A stretch of 64,000 bases of DNA, taken from NCBI RefSeq assembly GCF_003467125.1, contig NZ_QSFA01000002.1, forward strand, positions 1 through 64,000. The letters are read 5' to 3'. The notes beneath the pieces are model-generated. The model saw only the letters and a program-made list of their open reading frames with translations, made no database searches and was not told where the DNA came from. Both the position numbers and the translations under genes were made by a program. The stretch comes from Megasphaera sp. AM44-1BH. Its GTDB lineage: Bacteria; Bacillota; Negativicutes; Veillonellales; Megasphaeraceae. This document shows, piece by piece, positions 16,591 to 25,612 of the stretch. Each line of letters begins with the position of its first letter. The stretch's first letter is position 1.

Positions 16591-17706
16591 CTATGAGAGT
16601 TTGTGACGAAACAGCCAGGCTGCCAGAGGAAGCGTCACGGCGGCCAGTGCCAGCATGGGAATATATGCCGGCGCGACGGTGGAAAGACCGGCTCCTTCCA
16701 GATAAATGCGGCGGATGGCCTCTATGGCAAAACGCATGGGATTGATATACGTAATGTACTGCAGTACGGGAGGCATATTCCGTATGGGTGTAGCCAGACC
16801 GGACAAGAGAATCATGGGCAGGAGAAAGAGAAAACAGTATACCATGACCTGCTGCATGTTTTTGGCAACGGCTGAAATCGATAAGCCCAGGCCGACACAG
16901 CTGACGAGAAATATACTTATGGTCAGATACAGTACGGCTAATGAGCCAACTAAATGTATTTTAAACCAAAACAGGACCAGACACAACATGAGACTTGCCT
17001 GGACGAGGCCGATAAGAATCGGCGGGACAGCTTTGCCTATGAGGATTTCCAGTGGCGTCAGCGGCGTGACAAGAAGCTGGTCGAATGTCCCGTTTTCCCG
17101 TTCCCTGGCAACGGACAGGCCGGCCAGTATGAGTACCTGGGTCAGAGCCAGCATGGGAATCAGTGATGGCAGGAACATGTGGCGGGTTATGTTGTTGGGA
17201 TTGTACCAGATGCGGGAGCGGATTTCGACGAGAGACTGCTGACCGCTGCGTTTCTGGTTGTAGGCAGTGGCAATGGAGGAAACATAACCGGCTGCCAGTC
17301 CGGCCGTTGAGGGATTGCGGCCATCGGTGATAGTCTGGACAGGTGCCGTCTTTCCCGCATGAAGGTTTTTGGAAAAATCAGATGGAATAGTGAGGACCAG
17401 CATGGCCTGCTGATTGTCTATGACCTGGGAAATCTGCTGTGGCGATGATAAGGTGGCGACCCGCTCAAAAATTCCCGTTCCATCCAGGTGGGACAGGAAT
17501 TCTGCCGATTCGTGGCTGTGGTCTTCATCGACAACGGCATAGGGGACATGTTCCAGATTATACGTGGCCGTATAACCGAAGAGCAATCCCTGTACGAGGA
17601 CGGGTACGATGAGGATGACGCGGCTTTTCGGGTCTTTGAGGGTAGCCAGTAATTCTTTGATGATTAATGCATAGATATGATACAGTGTCAGGGACAGAGA
17701 GGACAT
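16591..17706 (-). CDS. ybhR: ABC-2 exporter permease (YbhR type)
   Basis: A 371-residue permease: one N-terminal membrane span (VILIVPVLVQGLLFGYTATY), a large external domain, then five spans in the C-terminal half, as in ABC-2 YbhR/YhiI-like subunits. The true start is ATG 17706, after AAGGAGGT, sharing its A with the TAA of the preceding gene. A longer open frame upstream only reads across that gene in the wrong frame. The family blocks TRHMFLPSLIPML and RENGTFDQLLVTPL are clear. It works with the neighbouring permease, ATPase and adaptor as a multidrug-type exporter. Confidence 0.88.
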   Translation of the reverse strand: MSSLSLTLYHIYALIIKELLATLKDPKSRVILIVPVLVQGLLFGYTATYNLEHVPYAVVDEDHSHESAEFLSHLDGTGIFERVATLSSPQQISQVIDNQQAMLVLTIPSDFSKNLHAGKTAPVQTITDGRNPSTAGLAAGYVSSIATAYNQKRSGQQSLVEIRSRIWYNPNNITRHMFLPSLIPMLALTQVLILAGLSVARERENGTFDQLLVTPLTPLEILIGKAVPPILIGLVQASLMLCLVLFWFKIHLVGSLAVLYLTISIFLVSCVGLGLSISAVAKNMQQVMVYCFLFLLPMILLSGLATPIRNMPPVLQYITYINPMRFAIEAIRRIYLEGAGLSTVAPAYIPMLALAAVTLPLAAWLFRHKLS

Positions 17707-18824
17707 TACGATACCTCCTTGCAGGTCAGTTTCCATGACAGGCAGAAGAACAGCAGGGCATATACCAGAAGAATCAGGCAGTCTTTGATGACGATGGGTC
17801 CCGTCGTGCCGGCCAGAAACAGCATTTTCAGCAGTTCCATGTAATACGTAGCCGGCAGAATATGTCCGATGAGGGAAATTGCAATGGGGACGCTGCGCAA
17901 GTCGAAGAGGAAACCGCTCAGCATAATGGTGGGCAGCAGGCTGACAACGAGGGCAATCTGGCAGGCCAGAAACTGATTTTTGACGAGTGAGGAAATGGTG
18001 AGTCCCATGCCGATGGCGATAAAGACATATTCTACGGAAGACAGGAATACCAGCAGCAGTGATCCATGAATGGGTACGCCGTAGCCGTAATACGATGCCA
18101 TAAGGCACAGGCCCAGCCCCACCATGGCAATGCAGAAATAGGGGATGGTTTTGGCTGCGATGATTTCGAGGGGCCGGACTGGTGTGGCAAATATGGCTTC
18201 CAGTGTTCCCCGTTCCCATTCGCGGGCCATGACCAGGGCCGTGAGAAAGACGCCGACCAGAGTCATGACGATGACAATCAGACCGGGAAGGAACATCCAG
18301 GAGCTGGTATTGGCATCGTTGAACCACTGCCGGGGCACGACGATGACGGTCCCGGTCCTGGCAGATTTTCTGTGTGCGGCCACCCACTGGCTCTGCCAGG
18401 ACTGGAGGCCGCTGGTGATGTACTGATTTGCCGCATTAACCGTTGTTGCATCGATGCCGTACAGGAGAATCTGGACCGTTGCGTGTCCTTGTTCCAGCCG
18501 GCTGGTGAAATCAGGAGGAATGACCAGTACGGCGTCGGCCTGACGGGCGTCCATCAGGGCGATGGCTTCCTTCGATGAGGTGACATACGAGGGGGAGAAA
18601 TACGGGGACCCATTGAGAAAGGACAGGGCATCACGGGCCGTCGGTGACGTATCTTCCAGTGCGACGGCAACGGGCAGATTCTTGACATCCAGTGACAGGC
18701 CGGAGCCCATGAGTACGATGAGCATCAGTGGAATGACGATGCCGATGAGGAAACTGCTGGGGTCGCGCAGCATCTGATAGAATTCTTTGCGTGTCAGAGC
18801 GAGAAAACGGTGTATATTCATCAT
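17706..18824 (-). CDS. ybhS: ABC-2 exporter permease (YbhS type)
   Basis: A 372-residue paralogue of the next permease with the same plan: an N-terminal span after RDPSSF, an external domain, and a C-terminal five-span domain with WMFLPGLIVIVMTLVG and REWERGTLEAIFATP. Its start overlaps the end of the ATPase gene by four bases (ATGA), so translation is coupled. The two permeases presumably form a heterodimer driven by the double ATPase. Confidence 0.88.
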   Translation of the reverse strand: MMNIHRFLALTRKEFYQMLRDPSSFLIGIVIPLMLIVLMGSGLSLDVKNLPVAVALEDTSPTARDALSFLNGSPYFSPSYVTSSKEAIALMDARQADAVLVIPPDFTSRLEQGHATVQILLYGIDATTVNAANQYITSGLQSWQSQWVAAHRKSARTGTVIVVPRQWFNDANTSSWMFLPGLIVIVMTLVGVFLTALVMAREWERGTLEAIFATPVRPLEIIAAKTIPYFCIAMVGLGLCLMASYYGYGVPIHGSLLLVFLSSVEYVFIAIGMGLTISSLVKNQFLACQIALVVSLLPTIMLSGFLFDLRSVPIAISLIGHILPATYYMELLKMLFLAGTTGPIVIKDCLILLVYALLFFCLSWKLTCKEVS

Positions 18825-20575
18825 GAGTCCTCCTTTTGGCGGCCCGTCTCGACGATATGGATGAAGGCTTCATTCATGGTCGGGCTGTCACCCCCCTGAT
18901 GACGGATAGCCGATGGCGTGCCGATGGCTATCAGGCGGCCCCGGTCCTGGATCATGATGCGGTCGCAGTATTCCGCTTCTTCCATGAAATGGGTTGTGAC
19001 GACGATCGTTGTTCCCCTGGCAGCCAGACCGGTAATCTGCCGCCAGAACGTACGGCGGGCCAGCGGATCTATGCCGCTTGTTGGTTCGTCGAGAAACAGG
19101 ATGGGCGGATCATGCAGCAGGGCGGCTGCCATGGACAGCCGCTGTTTGTAGCCGCCGGGCAGAGAGCCGGCGGCCATGGAAAGACAGTTATTGAGGTGAA
19201 ACTGCCCGGCGACGGTTTCGATGCGTTCCTGCAGTTTGTGGGCAGCAAGGCCGTACGCCCGGCCGAAGAAGCAGAGATTTTCATAGACGGACAGGGTACT
19301 GTAGAGAGAAAATTTCTGGGCGACATATCCGATATAGGAACGGGCTCTGGCACGGGCGGTACGCAGATTGACCCCGTATACGGAAATGGTGCCCGATGAT
19401 GCGGAAAGGAGGCCGCAGAGCATGCGGAATGTCGTCGATTTCCCTGCCCCGTTCGGGCCGAGTAGACCGAAGATTTCCCCTTTGTGGACGGAAAAGGATG
19501 TGTGGTCTACGGCAACGAAACTACCGAAACGGCGGACAATATCGTGGGCTTCGATGATGGTATCCCCGGATATAGCCGGCGGGACTTTGGGCAGAGACGG
19601 CATACCCGGTGTTTCTTCTTCCGTAGATCCGGCTTTACGGAGGAGAATCATGAAACTGTCTTCCAGACGCGGCGAAACGGGAGTGATGACGGCACCAGGC
19701 AGATAGTTCTGCAGCAGGAGATGATTCGGCAGCTGGCGGCTGGATACGGTGAAGCGTACCTGACTGCCTTCGGGAACGGCATCCATGACGACGTGGCGGT
19801 CATCCAGCAGCCAGGACTGGATGAACCGGGGCGGCATACCCTGGGGGACACGGACGGCATAGCAGCGTCCCCGGGCGTACTGGAGCAGTGATTCCGGCGT
19901 GCCGTCAGCCAGAAGCTGCCCTTTATGTAGTATATAGGCATACTGACATTGTTCTGCCTCTTCTATATACGATGTATTGACGAGGACCGTCAAAGACTTT
20001 TCTTCCGATAAAGTATGCAGGATATGCCATAATTCGCGGCGTGATAACGGATCGACCCCGACGGTCGGTTCATCGAGGAGCAACAGATCCGGCGTAGATA
20101 CGAGGGTACATGCCAGTCCCAGTTTCTGTTTCATGCCGCCCGATAATTTCCCTGCCGGACGGGCCGTAAAGGGGCTCAGGCCGGTGAGATCCAGTAATTC
20201 CCGGAAATGCTTTTGGCGGAGATCCGGTGGAATCGAATGGATATCGGCATAGAGCGTGAGGTTTTCCATGACGGACAAGTCTTCATACAGGCCGAATTTC
20301 TGTGGCATATAGCCGATACGGTCCTGAACGGCCTGGGGAGATTGCTGTACATCGTATCCACAGACGGAGAGACTGCCGGAATCGGACTGCAATAGTCCGC
20401 AGACCAGTCTCATGAAGGTCGTCTTGCCGGCTCCGTCTGGGCCGATGAGTGCAGTCAGGGTTCCTTTTTTTACAGTCAGATTGAGAGTAGAGAGGGCGGT
20501 GACGGCCGGGGAAGAAGGACGGGCGGGAAATTGTTTTGTCAGATGATGAGCTTGAATCATAATTATATCAGACAT
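18821..20575 (-). CDS. ybhF: Fused double ABC ATPase (YbhF type)
   Basis: 584 residues with two complete ATPase domains. The first has Walker A GPDGAGKTT, signature LSGGMKQ and Walker B LLLLDEPTVGVD. The second has GPNGAGKST, a signature changed to LPGGYKQ and ILFLDEPTSGID. The Ser-to-Pro change in the second signature suggests one of the two nucleotide sites is weakened, as in other asymmetric ABC pairs (inference). The order adaptor-ATPase-permease-permease is that of the E. coli ybhGFSR exporter. Confidence 0.9.
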   Translation of the reverse strand: MSDIIMIQAHHLTKQFPARPSSPAVTALSTLNLTVKKGTLTALIGPDGAGKTTFMRLVCGLLQSDSGSLSVCGYDVQQSPQAVQDRIGYMPQKFGLYEDLSVMENLTLYADIHSIPPDLRQKHFRELLDLTGLSPFTARPAGKLSGGMKQKLGLACTLVSTPDLLLLDEPTVGVDPLSRRELWHILHTLSEEKSLTVLVNTSYIEEAEQCQYAYILHKGQLLADGTPESLLQYARGRCYAVRVPQGMPPRFIQSWLLDDRHVVMDAVPEGSQVRFTVSSRQLPNHLLLQNYLPGAVITPVSPRLEDSFMILLRKAGSTEEETPGMPSLPKVPPAISGDTIIEAHDIVRRFGSFVAVDHTSFSVHKGEIFGLLGPNGAGKSTTFRMLCGLLSASSGTISVYGVNLRTARARARSYIGYVAQKFSLYSTLSVYENLCFFGRAYGLAAHKLQERIETVAGQFHLNNCLSMAAGSLPGGYKQRLSMAAALLHDPPILFLDEPTSGIDPLARRTFWRQITGLAARGTTIVVTTHFMEEAEYCDRIMIQDRGRLIAIGTPSAIRHQGGDSPTMNEAFIHIVETGRQKEDS

Positions 20576-20598
20576 GATAGTGTTCCCTCCGGAGCGTG

Positions 20599-21585
20599 TT
20601 AAAATGTCACCGTTGCCGGCATTCCCAGACGAAGGACGTTGTCCAGGTCGGTGACGTAGATACGGACTTCATAGACAAGGGATGTCCTGAGGTCTTCCGT
20701 TTCTACCGATTTCGGGGTGAATTCTGCTGTGTCGGATATATACCCGACCTGCCCGGTCAGGGGTGTCGGGACGCTGTCGATGGTGACGGTAGCGGTCTGG
20801 CCTTCGTGAATCTGGCCCAACCGGTTTTCGCTGATGTACGCACGGATCCATTTTGTCGTATCCAGACTGAGTGTATAGACTGGCGTCGAAGGGGATGCCA
20901 TATCGCCCGGTTCGACGAGGCGCGAACGGATGACGCCGTCCTGGGGAGCAATGAGCGTTGCCTGGCTCAGATTGTATTGTGCCGTCTGTAGTTCATTCTC
21001 CAGACTCTGCAGCTGGGCTTCGGCGGCATCGATATCTTCCTGGCGATAGCCGTTATCGGCCAGCGCGTGGGCTGATTGGGACTTAGCCAGGGAGGCTGCT
21101 GTCGATTTTGCCTTTGCTTCTGCCGTATCCAGTGTCTGGCGGCTGATGGCATTGCTGGCGTATAAGGTACTCATACGCTGATAATCGGCAGCGGCATTAT
21201 CGGCTTCGGCCTGTGCTGACTGGACGGCAGCGGCGGCTTCGGCAATCTCTTCAGGACGGGATCCGTTGTGCATCTTGGCAACGACGGCCTTCTGCTGGGC
21301 AATCTGGGCCTGACAGCGCGCTATGGTCAGTTTGAGAGGCGTCGTGTTGAGCGTGGCCAGGACATCCCCTTTGTGGACACGGTCGCCTTCTTCCACATTC
21401 ATTGTGGCAATCCGTTCGCTGGCATTGAAGGTCAGCGAAACCTGACGGACATCGACATTGCCATGTAACGTAAGGGGCGTATTGACCGGCCGTGTCAGAT
21501 ACCAGATGATACCAGCGGCCAGAATCAGTACAATGGCGATTAGGATACCGGCTTTTTTATGCTCCTTCAGTGTTTGAGCAGTCAT
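20599..21585 (-). CDS. ybhG: HlyD-family adaptor (YbhG type)
   Basis: A 328-residue membrane-fusion protein: one N-terminal span (ILIAIVLILAAGIIWYLT), a biotinyl-lipoyl half motif (GNVDVRQVSLTFNASERI), a long alpha-helical hairpin rich in Ala, Gln and Glu (about residues 90-215), and the second half motif (LIAPQDGVIRSRLVEPGD). It bridges the inner-membrane exporter to an outer-membrane channel, which supports a diderm envelope. It is the first gene of a five-gene operon that includes its TetR regulator. Confidence 0.9.
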   Translation of the reverse strand: MTAQTLKEHKKAGILIAIVLILAAGIIWYLTRPVNTPLTLHGNVDVRQVSLTFNASERIATMNVEEGDRVHKGDVLATLNTTPLKLTIARCQAQIAQQKAVVAKMHNGSRPEEIAEAAAAVQSAQAEADNAAADYQRMSTLYASNAISRQTLDTAEAKAKSTAASLAKSQSAHALADNGYRQEDIDAAEAQLQSLENELQTAQYNLSQATLIAPQDGVIRSRLVEPGDMASPSTPVYTLSLDTTKWIRAYISENRLGQIHEGQTATVTIDSVPTPLTGQVGYISDTAEFTPKSVETEDLRTSLVYEVRIYVTDLDNVLRLGMPATVTF

Positions 21586-21629
21586 GATAGATTCCTTCTT
21601 CCTGGACGTAGTGTAGTTTGCCTTCTTTT

Positions 21630-21660
21630 ATTATATCTAATTCAAATTTAAATTTCAATT
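21630..21660 (-). promoter_or_regulatory. Promoter and candidate TetR operator of the exporter operon
   Basis: On the minus strand, -35 TTGAAA (21658-21653), 17-base spacer, -10 TATAAT (21635-21630). The palindrome AATTCAAATTTAAATTTCAA(TT) at 21639-21660, with one mismatched pair, covers the -35 and spacer: a position expected for repression by the operon-encoded TetR protein. Confidence 0.65.
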
Positions 21661-21722
21661 ACAAATTGTACGGCAGAACAGAATGAGAGAGAATAAAAAA
21701 ATACGAAAATACTACTGATAGG

Positions 21723-21743
21723 ATACGGGCCGTATGGTAAAAT
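21723..21743 (+). promoter_or_regulatory. Candidate promoter with palindrome for the FGGY kinase
   Basis: ATACGG-G-CCGTAT (21723-21735) lies directly before a -10-like TAAAAT (21738-21743). The -35 is poor (ACTGAT, 18-base spacer), as is common where an activator binds. Confidence 0.4.
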
Positions 21744-21765
21744 AAATGTAATGAAACGATACCGG

Positions 21766-21785
21766 CATAGACGATAACGTCTATG
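21766..21785. promoter_or_regulatory. 8-4-8 inverted repeat before the FGGY kinase
   Basis: CATAGACG and CGTCTATG flank ATAA. The repeat lies in the 5' leader, about 12 bases before the ribosome binding site, and could be an operator or an RNA hairpin. Confidence 0.5.
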
Positions 21786-21813
21786 GAAGGAATGAATAGA
21801 GGAGGACGATGAT

Positions 21814-23340
21814 ATGGAAATGAAGTATTATCTCGGATTTGATGCGGGGACCCAGAGCGTCAAAGTAGCTGTATATGATGAAAATATGCAGGAAATTGTC
21901 ATGTCCACGGCAAAGACGACTTTGTCGTATCCGCAGCCCGGCTGGGTGCAGATGGATGTTGATGAATATTACCGCCTGATCAAGCAGTGCATGCGCATCT
22001 GCAGAGACGGCATGAAGGAAAAGGGACTCTCACCATCGGGTGTACGGGCCATCATGGGCGATGGCATTATCTGTGGTATTGCCTGCATAGATGAAAACGG
22101 CAAGGCTCTGACCCCTTATATCAATTATCTGGACAGCCGGACGGCAGAAGACGTAGCGCAGCTGAAAGAACAGCACCGGGATATCTGGGCTAAGGAAACG
22201 GGCAATGCCGAACCGAATGTCATGTTCCCGGCTATGTTTGCCCGCTGGTTTTTGCAGAATGTGCCGGACGTGCGGGAAAAGGGTGTTAAATTCGTCCATA
22301 ACTGCCCATATATCCTCATGCATCTGGCAGGCCTTTCCGGCCGCGACGCCTTCATCGACTGGGGGACTATGTCCGGCTGGGGGCTCGGCTACGATGTGGT
22401 GAAAAAGTGCTGGTCAGAGGAACAGCTCCGCATCCTGGGCATTCCCCGGTCATATATGCCAAGAATCGTCAAGCCCTGGGATATTATCGGGCATCTGTGT
22501 GAAGCCGATGCAGCAGAAACGGGATTCCCTGCAGGCATTCCCATCTGCGCCGGTGCCGGTGATACCATGGAATCGATGATGGGCAGCGGCATACTGGAAG
22601 CCGGCCGGGCCGTCGATGTGGCCGGGACTTGTGCCATGTTCTGTGCGGCTACGGATGGGATCATTCCGGAATTGTCGGCTCCAGGCACGGGCCTGGTCTT
22701 TAATTCCGGTACCCTGCCCGGTACGTATTTTTACTGGGGCATGGTGCGGACCGGAGGACTGGCCCTGCGCTGGTTCAAGGATAATATTGCCCGCAAGGCC
22801 GACGATGATGCCTATTATGGAGAAATGGACGATCTGGCACGACGTCATCCTGCAGGATGTGATGGAGCTATGTTCATTCCCTATCTGACCGGGGGAAATG
22901 GCGATTATCCTAATGTGCGCGGTACCTTTACGGGCCTGACCCTGGATGATGACCAGGGCGCGCTATGGCGCTGCGTGCTGGAAGGCATCGGCTATGACTA
23001 TATGGAAGTCACCGACCGTTACCGCAGCGCCGGAATCGATCTGACGCAGCTGACCATTACAGAAGGTGGCAGCCGCGACAGGCTGTGGAATCAGATCAAG
23101 GCCGATATGCTCGATACCCGTGTCGTGACATTAAAGGTTGCCGGCGGGGCTGTACCGACCAACTGCCTGGTAGCCGCTTTTGCTACCGGCGATGTGACGG
23201 ATCTCAAAGCTGCCCTTCAGAAACAGCTGGCAGTAAAAGAAGAGTTTATGCCTGATGCCGCTCATACGGCGTTGTATCGTACAAATTATGAACATCGCAA
23301 AGGCCTGCTGGAAGCGTTGAATAATATCAGAAAATTATAA
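21814..23340 (+). CDS. FGGY-family carbohydrate kinase (xylulokinase-like)
   Basis: A 508-residue sugar kinase with the family N terminus (LGFDAGTQSVKVAVYD, phosphate-binding loop), the middle block GAGDTMESMMGSG, and the C-terminal ATP-binding block TEGGSRDRLWNQIKADML. It phosphorylates a pentose, pentulose or related polyol; XylB is the closest guess, but no isomerase or transporter lies beside it to fix the substrate. RBS GAGGAGG precedes the ATG. Two inverted repeats in the leader suggest substrate-dependent control, and a strong terminator follows. Confidence 0.85.
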   Translation: MEMKYYLGFDAGTQSVKVAVYDENMQEIVMSTAKTTLSYPQPGWVQMDVDEYYRLIKQCMRICRDGMKEKGLSPSGVRAIMGDGIICGIACIDENGKALTPYINYLDSRTAEDVAQLKEQHRDIWAKETGNAEPNVMFPAMFARWFLQNVPDVREKGVKFVHNCPYILMHLAGLSGRDAFIDWGTMSGWGLGYDVVKKCWSEEQLRILGIPRSYMPRIVKPWDIIGHLCEADAAETGFPAGIPICAGAGDTMESMMGSGILEAGRAVDVAGTCAMFCAATDGIIPELSAPGTGLVFNSGTLPGTYFYWGMVRTGGLALRWFKDNIARKADDDAYYGEMDDLARRHPAGCDGAMFIPYLTGGNGDYPNVRGTFTGLTLDDDQGALWRCVLEGIGYDYMEVTDRYRSAGIDLTQLTITEGGSRDRLWNQIKADMLDTRVVTLKVAGGAVPTNCLVAAFATGDVTDLKAALQKQLAVKEEFMPDAAHTALYRTNYEHRKGLLEALNNIRKL

Positions 23341-23368
23341 ATTAGTTCGTGAATGTGTACAAATTCAC

Positions 23369-23407
23369 AAATAAGAACCGGAAATTTATCCGGTTCTTAT
23401 TTTTTTG
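23369..23407 (+). terminator. Rho-independent terminator
   Basis: The 14-base arms AAATAAGAACCGGA / TCCGGTTCTTATTT with a 6-base loop run into a T tract. Confidence 0.9.
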
Positions 23408-23584
23408 TTATGTATGTTGTACATTACTGGTACAAAGTAATTCTACTATGAGTATGGTTCATAGATTTACGAAAATTAATGATTAAACAACATAAATACA
23501 TGAAAAAAGGCCGTTTTTACGCCGTATATAAAAGGTAAAATAGGCAATAAACAGGTAAAGTTATGAAAATGTCTGTTTTTTTAG

Positions 23585-23612
23585 TGGACTTTTTTTTCAA
23601 ACGTGTTATACT
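23585..23612 (+). promoter_or_regulatory. Probable promoter of hbd-crt in an A+T-rich gap
   Basis: The 300 bases between the kinase terminator and hbd are A+T rich with no credible gene. Near the end, TGGACT (23585-23590), 16 bases, TATACT (23607-23612) is the best sigma-70-like pair, with T tracts upstream. Confidence 0.45.
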
Positions 23613-23707
23613 ATGAATGTAAGCAGTGCATCTTATATTTACCAAAAAGTGATTTTTTTTTGAAGCAAAAAGTGAAAAAAATCACGCTAATAAAGGAGGA
23701 GTTTCAA

Positions 23708-24565
23708 ATGTTCAAAAAAGTAATGGTTATTGGTGCAGGCACTATGGGTTCCGGTATTGCTCAGGTATTTGTTGAACACGGTGTAGATGTTATTCTGAAC
23801 GATATCAAACAGGAATTCATCGATGGCGGCATGAAAAAAATCGACAAACAGCTGACCAGAAAAGTTACGAAAGGTAAAATCACGGAAGATCAGAAAGCTG
23901 AAATCATGGGCCGTCTGACCGGTATCGTAGAAATTACCGAAGAAAACATGAAAGACGTTGAACTCGTTGTCGAAGCTGCTATCGAAGACGAAAAGATTAA
24001 ATGCGGCATCTTCAAGAACCTCGATGAAAAATGCCCGGCTAATACAATCCTTGCTTCCAACACGTCTTCCCTGCCTATCACCAAAATCGCTACGGCTACG
24101 AAACGTCCGGAAAAAGTTATCGGCATGCACTTCTTCAATCCGGCTCCGGTCATGAAACTGATCGAAATCATCAAAGGTATTGCTACGGATGATGCTACGA
24201 CGAAAGCCGTTGTCGAATGCGCTGAAGGCCTTGGCAAATCCCCTGTCGAAGTTGAAGACTTCCCGGGCTTCGCTGCCAACCGTGTCGTCGTTCCGATGCT
24301 GAACGAAGCCTGCTATGCCCTCATGGAAGGTGTTGCTTCCAAAGAAGGTATCGACGCTGTTTGCAAACTCGGCTACAACCATCCGATGGGACCGCTCGAA
24401 CTGTGCGACCTGATTGGTAACGATGTCGTCCTCCACGTTATGGAAGTCCTCTATGAAGGCTTTGGCGATCCGAAATATCGTCCGTGCCCGCTCCTCCGTA
24501 AATACGTTGCTGCTGGCTGGCTCGGCCGCAAGACAGGCAAAGGCTTCTACGATTACAACAAATAA
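23708..24565 (+). CDS. hbd: 3-hydroxybutyryl-CoA dehydrogenase
   Basis: A 285-residue NAD(P)-dependent enzyme that reduces acetoacetyl-CoA to 3-hydroxybutyryl-CoA in the butyrate pathway. The Rossmann motif GAGTMGSG begins at residue 9, the catalytic histidine is H141 in GMHFFNPAP, and the C-terminal domain contains NRVVVPMLNEA and DLIGND. Start: ATG 23708 after AAGGAGGAG; an upstream in-frame extension lies in the A+T-rich leader and is not coding. Codon use is strongly biased (GCT, GAA, AAA, CCG), as in highly expressed genes. crt follows after 42 bases with its own good ribosome binding site. Confidence 0.95.
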   Translation: MFKKVMVIGAGTMGSGIAQVFVEHGVDVILNDIKQEFIDGGMKKIDKQLTRKVTKGKITEDQKAEIMGRLTGIVEITEENMKDVELVVEAAIEDEKIKCGIFKNLDEKCPANTILASNTSSLPITKIATATKRPEKVIGMHFFNPAPVMKLIEIIKGIATDDATTKAVVECAEGLGKSPVEVEDFPGFAANRVVVPMLNEACYALMEGVASKEGIDAVCKLGYNHPMGPLELCDLIGNDVVLHVMEVLYEGFGDPKYRPCPLLRKYVAAGWLGRKTGKGFYDYNK

Positions 24566-24607
24566 TGCCCGGATAGCTTGATACTGACCTTAAGGAGGAT
24601 TCTACCT

Positions 24608-25390
24608 ATGGAATTTGAAAACATTCTCTTCACCGTAGAAGAAGGTATTGCTACAATTACGATCAACCGTCCGAAACAGGCTAACGCCCTGAATGCTGCT
24701 ACGGTCCGTGATATTGAAAAAGCTGTTGACTACATTGCTGGTTCGAAAGATGTACAGGTAGTCATCATTACCGGTGCTGGTGACAAATTCTTCGTTGCCG
24801 GTGCAGATATTAAAGAAATGGCTGATTATAACCCGAAACAGGCTGGTGACTGGGGCACATATGGTGCTGGCGTCATCACGAAGATCGAAAGACTGCCACA
24901 ACCGGTTATCTGCGCAGTAAACGGCTATGCTCTGGGCGGCGGCTGCGAAATTTCCATGGCCTGCGATTTCCGTTATGCTTCGGATAACGCTGTATTCGGT
25001 CAGCCGGAAGTTGGCCTGGGCATTATCCCTGGCTTCGGCGGCACACAGCGCCTTGCCCGCCTCGTAGGTCCTGGCATGGCAAAAGAAATCATCCTGAGCA
25101 ATCAGAATATTGATTCGGCTGAAGCTCTCCGCATCGGTCTGGTCAACAAGGTCGTTCCTCAGGCTGAATTGATGCCGGCTGCCATCAAGACCGCTAAGAG
25201 AATCATGAAACAGGGTCCTGTAGCAGTACAGATCGCTAAGAAAGCCATCAATAATGGTTTACAGTGCGATATCATTACGGGTATCCAGTTTGAAAGCAAT
25301 GTCTTCGGCCTCTGCTTTGCTACAGAAGACCAGAAGGAAGGCATGAAAGCTTTCATGGAAAAACGTAAAGCTGCATTCAAAGGTGAATAA
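24608..25390 (+). CDS. crt: Crotonase / 3-hydroxybutyryl-CoA dehydratase
   Basis: A 260-residue enoyl-CoA hydratase that converts 3-hydroxybutyryl-CoA to crotonyl-CoA. The oxyanion-hole stretch AGADIKEMADY, the two catalytic glutamates E114 (GGGCEISMACD) and E134 (GQPEVGLGIIPGFGG) and the C-terminal FATEDQKEGMKAFMEKRK are intact. The ATG at 24608 follows AAGGAGG. It pairs with hbd; thiolase, butyryl-CoA dehydrogenase and Etf are not in the window. Codon bias again suggests high expression. Confidence 0.95.
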   Translation: MEFENILFTVEEGIATITINRPKQANALNAATVRDIEKAVDYIAGSKDVQVVIITGAGDKFFVAGADIKEMADYNPKQAGDWGTYGAGVITKIERLPQPVICAVNGYALGGGCEISMACDFRYASDNAVFGQPEVGLGIIPGFGGTQRLARLVGPGMAKEIILSNQNIDSAEALRIGLVNKVVPQAELMPAAIKTAKRIMKQGPVAVQIAKKAINNGLQCDIITGIQFESNVFGLCFATEDQKEGMKAFMEKRKAAFKGE

Positions 25391-25410
25391 TACGTTTTTC
25401 ATAATCTAAT

Positions 25411-25448
25411 AAAAATACAGTGTCAGAGATGGCACTGTATTTTTTTTG
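25411..25448 (+). terminator. Rho-independent terminator after crt
   Basis: AAATACAGTG / CACTGTATTT arms with a 10-base loop are followed by a T run. Confidence 0.9.
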
Positions 25449-25519
25449 ACCATAAAAGTCAAAAGAATAGTATGAGAGAAAAATATTTTTGACTTTTTGA
25501 CTTTTTTAGCCTAAAATCA

Positions 25520-25548
25520 TTGACAAATCTGCTCAATCATGCTATCTT
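25520..25548 (+). promoter_or_regulatory. Promoter of the hrcA operon
   Basis: -35 TTGACA (25520-25525), 17-base spacer, -10 TATCTT (25543-25548). Its -35 overlaps an ATG at 25520, which rules that out as the hrcA start. Confidence 0.8.
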
Positions 25549-25559
25549 TTATATAGTTG

Positions 25560-25586
25560 TTAGCACACCAATAAAAAGAGTGCTAA
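25560..25586. promoter_or_regulatory. CIRCE operator
   Basis: TTAGCACAC - 9 bases - GAGTGCTAA differs from the CIRCE consensus at one position. It lies just downstream of the predicted transcription start and upstream of hrcA, the expected site for HrcA repression. Confidence 0.92.
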
Positions 25587-25612
25587 AACAACGCGGCATC
25601 GAGGTGATAGAA

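Noticed and set aside
17707..18387. N-terminal extension of ybhR to 598 residues
   Set aside because: It reads ybhS in the wrong frame; ATG 17706 has AAGGAGGT and gives the normal family length.
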